DNA of 9,732 nt. Origin: an uncultured Chloroflexota bacterium (lineage in GTDB: Bacteria; Chloroflexota; Anaerolineae; Aggregatilineales; Phototrophicaceae). Below, in pieces: positions 1-5,406 of this stretch. Below the pieces are notes generated by a model, which ran no database searches, was not told the DNA's origin, and worked only from the letters and a program-made list of their open reading frames with translations. A program made the position numbers and the translations under genes. The first letter of the stretch is position 1; each line of letters opens with the position of its first letter. The stretch lies in contig CALDGT010000035.1 in the NCBI GenBank assembly GCA_937942935.1, positions 1-9,732 of the forward strand, in the 5' to 3' direction.

Positions 1-1
1 T

Positions 2-568
2 GTATATCTACATGACCCCGCTACTTCGTGGGATGAATTGCGAGAATTGGCACTTTCTAGCGCAACGATTTACATGACCCAATTCAATGGCGCGGAATTT
101 TACCCCGTGTATGTTGGTGCGCCGAATTTGGTGGGCGATGATGTGCCTGATGTGACATTTGGTGAAGATATTGTTTTATATGATGCACAAGCCCTTTTTA
201 TGCCCCAAAAAGGCGCGATGCTGGTCAAATTGCGTTGGGGTGCGACGATGGATGCACCACAACCCTTAAAACCATTTGTGCATATCATGTGTGATGGTAA
301 TTTAGTCGCGCAACTTGATGGGCATGTGTGGGGCGATATTTATCCGTTTGAACGGTGGCAAAACGGCGAAATTCAGACTGAATATCGCCAAATTCCTATG
401 CCCATGCCATTTGATGATGCGCGGTGTGATGTGTTGGTGGGGGTGTATCACCAAATGACCTTAGAGCGCCTGCCTGCACGCAACACGATAACTGGACAAG
501 TTTATCTCAATAATCCTGTGCCAATTCCCACCATCGGAGAGACCAATGAGCCGTTCCCGTTTGATTAG
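2..568 (+). CDS. C-terminal part of a glycosyltransferase-like membrane protein (5' end outside window)
   Basis: The reading frame is open from base 2 to the TAG at 566-568, giving 188 residues, so the start lies upstream. No membrane segment is visible. The fragment aligns by eye with the last ~165 residues of the next gene. Shared features are TQF near the start, then FVH-MC-G, Q-D, WG--YPF--W--GEI, R-IP, PF, a second Cys and a GVY-RLP block near the end. The two cysteines (fragment residues 97 and 142) match C597 and C642 of the neighbour. From this similarity I infer that the missing N-terminus is a polytopic GT-C-type region and that this domain lies outside the membrane. It overlaps the next start by 23 bases, so the two genes are probably cotranscribed. 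The in-frame TTG at 38 is not needed as a start. The substrate is unknown. Confidence 0.8.
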   Translation, partial: VYLHDPATSWDELRELALSSATIYMTQFNGAEFYPVYVGAPNLVGDDVPDVTFGEDIVLYDAQALFMPQKGAMLVKLRWGATMDAPQPLKPFVHIMCDGNLVAQLDGHVWGDIYPFERWQNGEIQTEYRQIPMPMPFDDARCDVLVGVYHQMTLERLPARNTITGQVYLNNPVPIPTIGETNEPFPFD

Positions 569-2618
569 ATGGTTGTTATTGGCATCACCCATCCTCACCA
601 CATTGGCATTATATGGGTATTCGCTCGGATTGCCCTTTTTTTGGGATGATGGACCGCAATTTCGGTTATTAGAAACCTCTAATGGCTTGGATGTGTGGCT
701 TGGCAACGCCGATTATTTATACTATCGCCCTGCCGTATTTACCTTGTGGAAAATCAGCGCGGTTTTTGCAGGGTTTTATGATGGGATTGGTTTGCATTGG
801 TTGAATATTATTTTTTTTGGTGTGGCGGGTGTGATATTGGGCAAAATTGCCTATCGGCTCGTGCCACATCATAAATTAATCATGGCATTGGTAACATCGC
901 ATGGATTTATCATATTCCCATTTAGTTATCAGGCAGTGACATGGATAGGCTCAATGTTTCACACCTTTTTAGCACTGTGTTTGGCGTTGACGGTATGGTG
1001 TGCGGTGATATGGATGGATAAACGGCGCTTTTGGGCGCTCATCGTTGGGAATATCGCAGGCTTTTTGGGCATCTTTAGCCATGAAATTGGTGTGGTGATT
1101 CCGGTTGCGGTGGTGATGGTATGGGTGTTATGGCGGGGGGATATACGGGTTAAAGCCTTAATCCCCCCCTACAGATTGAATAATCATAAGGATATGAACA
1201 GCCATGCTCATATAGATAATTCACCCCCCCCTCTCCATATAATGGGCAGGGGGGTAGGGGGTGGGGTGAAATTTATTGCCCCCCTCATCATCAGCGCCAT
1301 TTTATTCGTTCTTCTCTATATCAATGTCCCGCGTGATACGAGTCCAGGTCGCTTGCAACCGATGAGTGAAATGCTTGAATCGGGCGCGACATTGGGGCAA
1401 TCGGCATTATACCCATTCATCGCATTGATTCGCCCACTGGTAGAATGCACACCATCTGCTATGCTGATGGTCATGGGGATTTTTGGTGGATTCGCTATGG
1501 TTATGCTGATAATCATCTTCATCGGGCGAAAAATGATTTATATCCGCCTCTCGCTTTTGGGTTTGGGCTGGTTTGCGATGATGCTCACGCCCAGTTTATT
1601 GCTCCTTGACCAATTTTATGTGAATGGTTCACCTCGCTTATTACTTTTGCCAAGTATGGGTATCAGTTTATTTTGGGGTGTGGTGGTGATTGCCCTGATG
1701 AATCGGCGCATTGGGCAAATTGTGGTGCTTGGGATTATTGTCTTGAGTGCAACGGTGGCGATTCGTTTTTTGAATACCCAACGCACTTATTTCACGATGC
1801 AAAATGAATATGCACAACGCTTATTTAGCATGGTCAAAACGCAATCACCCGATTTGACCACCGTTTTGGTCAATGCGCCCGATTATATCACCCCCCTAGA
1901 AGCCGATAGGACATTTTTGCGCGGGGCAGAAGGTGCGGCATTCCTCGTCCATACGGTAAATTATATCGATTATCTGTGGATTAATACGGGTGTCCATTTG
2001 CCCAATTTGCAAACGGTCAAATATGGTATTTTGAATCAGGCAGTTGGATATTCGATGAATCCACATGGTGATGAAACCGATGAAATGACGCTGGTGCAAA
2101 CTGTCCGTGAGGCAGATGTTGTTTATGTCACCCAATTTTATGCCGATGACCTAACCCCCGTGTTGGTGAAATATCCGACAATTGGGGATGATAGCCCGTT
2201 GTATCGTGTGGGCGATGCGTTATATATCATCGAATTGGGCGCGGTCTATCTGCCAGAAAATAATCGGTTGCGAGTGCATATCCGTTGGCAGATGGATAAT
2301 CCGCAGATGTTACAAGCCTTTGTGCATGTGATGTGTTCGGGCGAGATGATAGGACAGGTGGATGCTGGCGCTTGGGGTGGGGCATATCCGTTTCACCTGT
2401 GGGCAGAGGGTGAAATACTCGCCGATTTGCGTGAAATTCCGCTATCCCGTCCGTTTATACCATCCGATTGCGAGGCGGTGCTTGGGGTGTATCGTCCGAG
2501 TGATGTGAGCCGATTGCCCGTCACCGATTTGTTGATGGGCGAAAATTTGCCCAACGACCAGATTATGATTCCCTATTTGGGTGAAAGTGAGGATAACACA
2601 TGGATATTAAAACCTTAG
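546..2618 (+). CDS. Polytopic membrane glycosyltransferase-like protein (GT-C type, PMT/GT39-like)
   Basis: This 690-aa protein has about 11-12 hydrophobic segments in residues ~8-406, then a soluble C-terminal region of ~280 residues. After the first membrane segment it carries FFWDD (D34-D35). This matches the acidic motif in the first extracytoplasmic loop of GT-C enzymes, which move sugars from lipid-phosphate donors to acceptors outside the membrane. YRP (60-62), HWLN (84-87) and SHE (178-180) also resemble O-mannosyltransferase-like families. The ATG is supported by GGAGAG at 536-541, 4 bases upstream. The C-terminal domain (about 522-690) is paralogous to the preceding gene product, including C597 and C642. 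Residues 197-242 look foreign: they are rich in Pro, Gly, His and Asn, sit between two membrane segments, and are encoded by palindromic C/G-tract DNA (see repeat). The frame nevertheless stays open. Acceptor and donor cannot be told from sequence; a non-catalytic surface protein is the alternative. Confidence 0.8.
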   Translation: MSRSRLIRWLLLASPILTTLALYGYSLGLPFFWDDGPQFRLLETSNGLDVWLGNADYLYYRPAVFTLWKISAVFAGFYDGIGLHWLNIIFFGVAGVILGKIAYRLVPHHKLIMALVTSHGFIIFPFSYQAVTWIGSMFHTFLALCLALTVWCAVIWMDKRRFWALIVGNIAGFLGIFSHEIGVVIPVAVVMVWVLWRGDIRVKALIPPYRLNNHKDMNSHAHIDNSPPPLHIMGRGVGGGVKFIAPLIISAILFVLLYINVPRDTSPGRLQPMSEMLESGATLGQSALYPFIALIRPLVECTPSAMLMVMGIFGGFAMVMLIIIFIGRKMIYIRLSLLGLGWFAMMLTPSLLLLDQFYVNGSPRLLLLPSMGISLFWGVVVIALMNRRIGQIVVLGIIVLSATVAIRFLNTQRTYFTMQNEYAQRLFSMVKTQSPDLTTVLVNAPDYITPLEADRTFLRGAEGAAFLVHTVNYIDYLWINTGVHLPNLQTVKYGILNQAVGYSMNPHGDETDEMTLVQTVREADVVYVTQFYADDLTPVLVKYPTIGDDSPLYRVGDALYIIELGAVYLPENNRLRVHIRWQMDNPQMLQAFVHVMCSGEMIGQVDAGAWGGAYPFHLWAEGEILADLREIPLSRPFIPSDCEAVLGVYRPSDVSRLPVTDLLMGENLPNDQIMIPYLGESEDNTWILKP
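1134..1284 (+). repeat. In-frame composite palindromic insertion inside the glycosyltransferase gene
   Basis: Three hairpins follow one another within the coding frame. GGGGGGAT (1135-1142) pairs with ATCCCCCC (1161-1168). ATATGA (1192-1197) pairs with TCATAT (1208-1213). A C8-containing arm (1220-1238, starting TTCACCCC and ending CTCCAT) faces a G-rich arm (1242-1270, starting ATGG and ending GGGGTGAA) as an imperfect inverted repeat. A C6 run at 1279-1284 could pair with the G6 at 1135-1140 as an outer boundary. The stretch encodes about 46-50 residues of unusual composition between two membrane helices. Removing it would leave a short ordinary loop. The DNA style resembles small dispersed C/G-tract palindromes of bacterial genomes, but only this copy is visible, so the boundaries and repeat status are inferred. 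Confidence 0.6.
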
Positions 2619-2911
2619 AAGATGCCATGAATGCCTTTGTGAAAAGCAAAGGCTGGTATGAACCCGATTCTAAACGCCCGCAAACCCCACGTAATTTAGC
2701 TACCTCGTTGGTCTTAGAGGCGAGCGAAATTTTGGAGCATTTCCAATGGGGTGATGAAATTAAAAATAAAGACGATTTTGCAGGAGAATTGGCAGATGTG
2801 ATGCTGTATTTATTGCAACTTGCCAGTATTAGCGGGGTGGATTTGGGCGAGGCTGTCATGACCAAATTGAACGTGAATTATGGTCGCACTTGGGATAACC
2901 CCACCGAGTAA
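2600..2911 (+). CDS. MazG-like nucleotide pyrophosphohydrolase
   Basis: This 103-aa protein is of the size of single-domain MazG-like (all-alpha NTP pyrophosphohydrolase) proteins. They hydrolyse NTPs or dNTPs to the monophosphate and pyrophosphate, often as house-cleaning or dCTP-type enzymes. The family's metal-binding pattern is visible: E40-x-x-E43 in LEASEILEHFQW, then E63-x-x-D66 in GELADVMLYLLQLA. A KLNVNYGRTW tail follows (K89 onward), as in related proteins. The ATG lies inside the end of the glycosyltransferase gene (19-base overlap), with only a weak AGTGAGG at 2586-2592 upstream, so translation is likely coupled. Its link to the membrane protein is positional only. The exact nucleotide preference cannot be inferred. 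Confidence 0.9.
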   Translation: MDIKTLEDAMNAFVKSKGWYEPDSKRPQTPRNLATSLVLEASEILEHFQWGDEIKNKDDFAGELADVMLYLLQLASISGVDLGEAVMTKLNVNYGRTWDNPTE

Positions 2912-2936
2912 TCTCTTTTGACCTCTTGTGAACCCG

Positions 2937-2987
2937 TTTATTTTGTGATATGTTTGATTATAATAGCGTGTATGAATCACGCTATTA
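2937..2987 (+). promoter_or_regulatory. Probable proS promoter overlapped by a perfect palindrome
   Basis: TATAAT at 2959-2964 is a consensus -10 box. TTTATT at 2937-2942, 16 bases upstream, is a weak -35 candidate. TAATAGCGTG (2961-2970) and its exact complement CACGCTATTA (2978-2987) form a 10-bp stem with a 7-base loop. The palindrome covers the -10 box and the expected start site near 2971. It could be an operator or a 5'-end hairpin. It could also be a terminator for the upstream cluster, since AT-rich sequence with short T runs follows. No T-box-like leader is visible before proS. Confidence 0.45.
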
Positions 2988-3014
2988 AATTTTATTTTAT
3001 TCTGAGGAGGACGC

Positions 3015-4454
3015 ATGTCTCAACAGGCGGTAACGCCCCAAAGTCAAGATTTTTCTGCATGGTATAACGATGTGGTGTATAAGGCGGATTTGGTTTCGCC
3101 ATCGCCTGTGCGCGGATGCCTGATTATCAAACCTTATGGGTATGAAATTTGGGAAGGGATTCGGGCAGGGCTGGATAAACGTTTCAAAGCCACTGGGCAT
3201 CAAAATGCTTATTTTCCGTTGTTCATCCCCGAAAGTTATCTGAAGCGCGAGGCAGAACACGTAGAAGGCTTTAGCCCAGAATTGGCGGTGGTCACAATTG
3301 CGGGTGGCAAGGAACTCGAAGAACCGCTTGTCGTGCGCCCAACATCCGAGACCATCATCGGCGAAGCCTTTAGCCAATGGATACAATCATATCGTGATTT
3401 GCCATTGCTGATTAATCAGTGGGCAAATGTCGTCCGTTGGGAATTACGGACACGTCCATTTTTGCGGACAGCAGAATTTTTGTGGCAAGAGGGGCATACT
3501 GCCCATGCTACCGAAGCTGAAGCCGAAGCCGAGACCTTGCAAATGCTCGATGCTTATGCCGATTTTGCCATTAATGAAGCCGCGATTCCTGTCGTGAAGG
3601 GACGCAAAAGTGACATCGAAAAATTTGCGGGTGCGCTCCGTACTTATACGATTGAAGCCATGATGGGCGATAAAAAGGCGTTGCAAAGTGGCACCAGTCA
3701 TAATCTGGGACAAAATTTTGCCAAAGCGTTCAATATCAAATACCTCTCGCGGGAAAATACAGAGGAATTTTGTTGGACAACTTCTTGGGGCATGAGTACA
3801 CGCATGATTGGTGGCATTATCATGACCCATGGTGATGATAAAGGGTTACGGTTGCCCCCACGCCTTGCCCCGATTCAGGTGGTCGCCATCCCGATTTATA
3901 AAAATGAGGATGAGCGCACAACGGTGTTAGAGACTGTTACCCGTCTGGTGAAAGAATTGCGCGGGGCAGGGTTGCGAGTGCATGTAGATGACCGCGATGA
4001 TACACCCGGATTTAAGTTTAATGATTGGGAAATGCGTGGCGTCCCCATTCGGCTCGAAATTGGACCCAAAGATGTCCAAAATAACAAAGCGGTCTTGGCT
4101 CGGCGCGATATTCCGGGTAAAGAGGGCAAACAATTTGTCAGCCAAGAAGGGATTGTGGCACAAGTGAATGATTTGCTCAATGCCATTCACGATAATATGT
4201 TGGCACAAGCTACTGCCTTCCGTGAAGCCAATACACATGACATCCGCACTTATGATGAATTTAAGATATTAGCAGAAAAAGGCGGTTGGGCGCGTGTGTG
4301 GTGGAGTGGTAGCAATGAAGATGAACGCAAGGTCAAAGAAGAAACTGGTGCGACCTTGCGGTGCTATCCATTAGACCAACCGGGTGGCTCTGGCACATGC
4401 TTCTATACAGGCAAGCCTGCGAATCGGGTTGCCATTTTTAGCAAAGCCTATTGA
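3015..4454 (+). CDS. proS: Prolyl-tRNA synthetase, archaeal/eukaryotic-type (no editing domain)
   Basis: This 479-aa class II synthetase charges tRNA-Pro with proline in the cytoplasm. Length and sequence match the archaeal/eukaryotic-type ProRS found in some bacteria. That type lacks the INS editing insertion of the E. coli type. Visible landmarks are GCLIIKPYGYEIWE (34-47), VVRPTSE (106-112), motif 2 around RWELRTRPFLRTAEFLWQEGH (141-161), TSHNLGQNFAKAFNI (227-241), motif 3 GMSTRMIGGIIMTHGDDKG (259-277), an anticodon-binding domain from about 287, and the family's C-terminal tyrosine (Y479). A strong GAGGAGG at 3004-3010 fixes the start. In the C-terminal region, where relatives use four cysteines to bind zinc, only C450 and C462 remain. 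The first pair is replaced in WWSGSNEDE (429-437), so the zinc site is probably degenerate. The gene appears to be transcribed on its own. Confidence 0.97.
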   Translation: MSQQAVTPQSQDFSAWYNDVVYKADLVSPSPVRGCLIIKPYGYEIWEGIRAGLDKRFKATGHQNAYFPLFIPESYLKREAEHVEGFSPELAVVTIAGGKELEEPLVVRPTSETIIGEAFSQWIQSYRDLPLLINQWANVVRWELRTRPFLRTAEFLWQEGHTAHATEAEAEAETLQMLDAYADFAINEAAIPVVKGRKSDIEKFAGALRTYTIEAMMGDKKALQSGTSHNLGQNFAKAFNIKYLSRENTEEFCWTTSWGMSTRMIGGIIMTHGDDKGLRLPPRLAPIQVVAIPIYKNEDERTTVLETVTRLVKELRGAGLRVHVDDRDDTPGFKFNDWEMRGVPIRLEIGPKDVQNNKAVLARRDIPGKEGKQFVSQEGIVAQVNDLLNAIHDNMLAQATAFREANTHDIRTYDEFKILAEKGGWARVWWSGSNEDERKVKEETGATLRCYPLDQPGGSGTCFYTGKPANRVAIFSKAY

Positions 4455-4464
4455 TAATCTTCTG

Positions 4465-4491
4465 ATTGAGGGGATGTATTTTCCCCTCAAT
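4465..4491 (+). terminator. Hairpin after proS, possible terminator
   Basis: ATTGAGGGGA (4465-4474) and TCCCCTCAAT (4482-4491) are exact complements with a 7-base loop, 11 bases past the proS stop. The only following T run is short (TTT at 4494-4496), so Rho-independent termination would be weak. The stem may mainly protect the 3' end of the mRNA. Confidence 0.55.
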
Positions 4492-4558
4492 GATTTCCCC
4501 CTTACTGCTACTGCCTCATAAAATTCAGAAATTTTTCACACGCGACATCAATTTTCAT

Positions 4559-4567
4559 TGTTATAAT
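4559..4567 (+). promoter_or_regulatory. Extended -10 promoter before the STAS-like gene
   Basis: TGTTATAAT is a full extended -10 element 47 bases upstream of the next ATG. No good -35 is visible at the usual distance, as is common when the TG extension is present. Confidence 0.5.
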
Positions 4568-4614
4568 GACTACAATGATGCTTATATTTCCCACTTTATA
4601 TCAGAAAGCTCACC

Positions 4615-5052
4615 ATGTTAACTATCAAAAATCCGCTTAAGTATATTGAGATCATTGAACATGAGAATCATTTCTATGAATTTATTTTCAAGGTTGGTAA
4701 TCGTGTTGCTTTGCAAGAATTATTCATCTATATTGAGCAAATTTATCAGTTACCGCCAGAAGCGCGGGTAAAAATCATCTTAGATACCACCAAAACAAGC
4801 GCCCCACCGCTTGTTCATGGGTTTCGTCTGATGCAAGATGTGGTGAGAAAATATCCAAAACGCCCAGACCCGATGCGAGTAGTCTTTTTGGACAATGAAA
4901 AACAAATACCTATGCAACGAGTGATGCAAACCTTTATTCAGTTGCTTAATACTAATGCGCATACCATTCATCTTTATGGTGATAAGCGCGATGAAGCAAT
5001 TAACTTTTTGTTCAAAGAAGAACCCCAAAATCACCCGAATCATCTCAAATAA
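4615..5052 (+). CDS. Small STAS/SpoIIAA-like domain protein, function unknown
   Basis: This soluble 145-aa protein has no signal peptide or membrane segment. The order of predicted elements suggests an alternating beta/alpha fold: a strand YIEIIEHENHFYEFIFKV (10-27), a helix ALQELFIYIEQIYQL (32-46), a strand VKIILDTT (52-59), a helix LVHGFRLMQDVVRKYP (66-81), then strand MRVVFLD and a helix VMQTFIQLLN. It ends with a strand and helix (TIHLYGDKRDEAINFLFKE). The ILDTT followed by a helix and the final 'crash into Asp/Glu then EAI-FL' pattern recall STAS-like proteins of environmental bacteria. The assignment is by fold impression only, with no catalytic motif. It has its own extended -10 promoter and a poor SD (AGAAAG near 4602-4607). 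It stands alone between proS and a long AT-rich gap. A sensory or anti-sigma-antagonist role would be speculation. Confidence 0.7.
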   Translation: MLTIKNPLKYIEIIEHENHFYEFIFKVGNRVALQELFIYIEQIYQLPPEARVKIILDTTKTSAPPLVHGFRLMQDVVRKYPKRPDPMRVVFLDNEKQIPMQRVMQTFIQLLNTNAHTIHLYGDKRDEAINFLFKEEPQNHPNHLK

Positions 5053-5119
5053 GATACGACAAGAAATTCGGATAATCTCTATGATAGTATGCAGTATGTT
5101 CGATGATTTAACTAATATA

Positions 5120-5154
5120 ATAAAATAAATACCAATTTTAGGTGTTTATTTTAT
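5120..5154 (+). terminator. AT-rich 14-bp hairpin after the STAS-like gene
   Basis: Bases 5120-5133 pair with 5141-5154 around a 7-base loop; all pairs are Watson-Crick except one G·T wobble. The stem is nearly all A/T apart from a CC/GG step at its tip, and lies 67 bases past the stop codon. It could end transcription of the small gene, but no clear T tail follows. It may instead be part of the palindrome pair with 5159-5211. Confidence 0.4.
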
Positions 5155-5158
5155 AAAT

Positions 5159-5211
5159 AATGGTGATAATTTTGTCAAAATTGAATTTTGGTACTTAAAA
5201 TACACACCATT
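5159..5211. repeat. Nested imperfect palindrome in the AT-rich gap
   Basis: The outer arms AATGGTG (5159-5165) and CACCATT (5205-5211) are exact complements. At the centre, CAAAATT (5176-5182) and AATTTTG (5184-5190) form a perfect inverted repeat around one base. Between them TTTT (5170-5173) can pair with AAAA (5197-5200). The whole 53 bases could fold as one interrupted hairpin. It may be a protein-binding site, a small non-autonomous element or a bidirectional termination structure. Confidence 0.4.
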
Positions 5212-5223
5212 TCATCTAATTTC

Positions 5224-5266
5224 TGATATAATAATTCCCATTAAACCACAGAATTTCCGTTATAAT
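5224..5266 (+). promoter_or_regulatory. Two candidate -10 boxes upstream of the NYN gene
   Basis: TGATATAAT (5224-5232) is an extended -10, and TATAAT at 5261-5266 is a second consensus box. Both are followed by AAT, and neither has a convincing -35. Starts near 5239 or 5273 would give leaders of about 168 or 134 bases before the ATG at 5407. Confidence 0.45.
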
Positions 5267-5270
5267 AATC

Positions 5271-5385
5271 TTGTGCTTTTTGCACAACATTGTTAATTTT
5301 TCTTAGTGAAAAGCACAATTGCAGGCGGAACGTCTGTTTGTTATCATGGTCATAAATAAATTCATTTGCTCAAAAAATAAGAGCA
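5271..5385 (+). promoter_or_regulatory. Structured leader with competing hairpins upstream of the NYN gene
   Basis: TTGTGC (5271-5276) pairs with GCACAA (5282-5287) across five T. Alternatively, TTGTGCTTTT (5271-5280) pairs perfectly over 10 bp with AAAAGCACAA (5309-5318). The two foldings exclude each other. A second hairpin follows, CAGGCG (5322-5327) with CGTCTG (5331-5336), and a third, TGCTC (5367-5371) with GAGCA (5381-5385). Read as DNA, the same bases are three half-sites of a TTGTGC/GCACAA regulator site. I cannot place it in a known riboswitch class. Confidence 0.4.
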
Positions 5386-5406
5386 TTTTCTTGGGATTAT
5401 ACTTTA

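Noticed and set aside
1134..1284. Frameshift or sequencing error at the C/G tracts breaking the glycosyltransferase gene
   Set aside because: The frame is open throughout, with matching membrane-protein sequence on both sides, so no break is needed. An insertion explains the odd residues better.
2912..3014. T-box or other amino-acid-sensing riboswitch upstream of proS
   Set aside because: The gap is only 103 bases and shows a single simple hairpin without a T-box sequence or specifier loop.
2997..3386. 129-aa reverse-strand reading frame inside proS
   Set aside because: It lies antisense to strongly conserved ProRS coding sequence, shows no recognisable family and has no SD. The same applies to the frame at 3444-3830.
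5053..5406. tRNA, small ORF or CRISPR array in the long gap
   Set aside because: No cloverleaf arms, CCA end or TTC-loop motif, no spaced direct repeats and no frame with coding character; only palindromes and promoter-like boxes are present.
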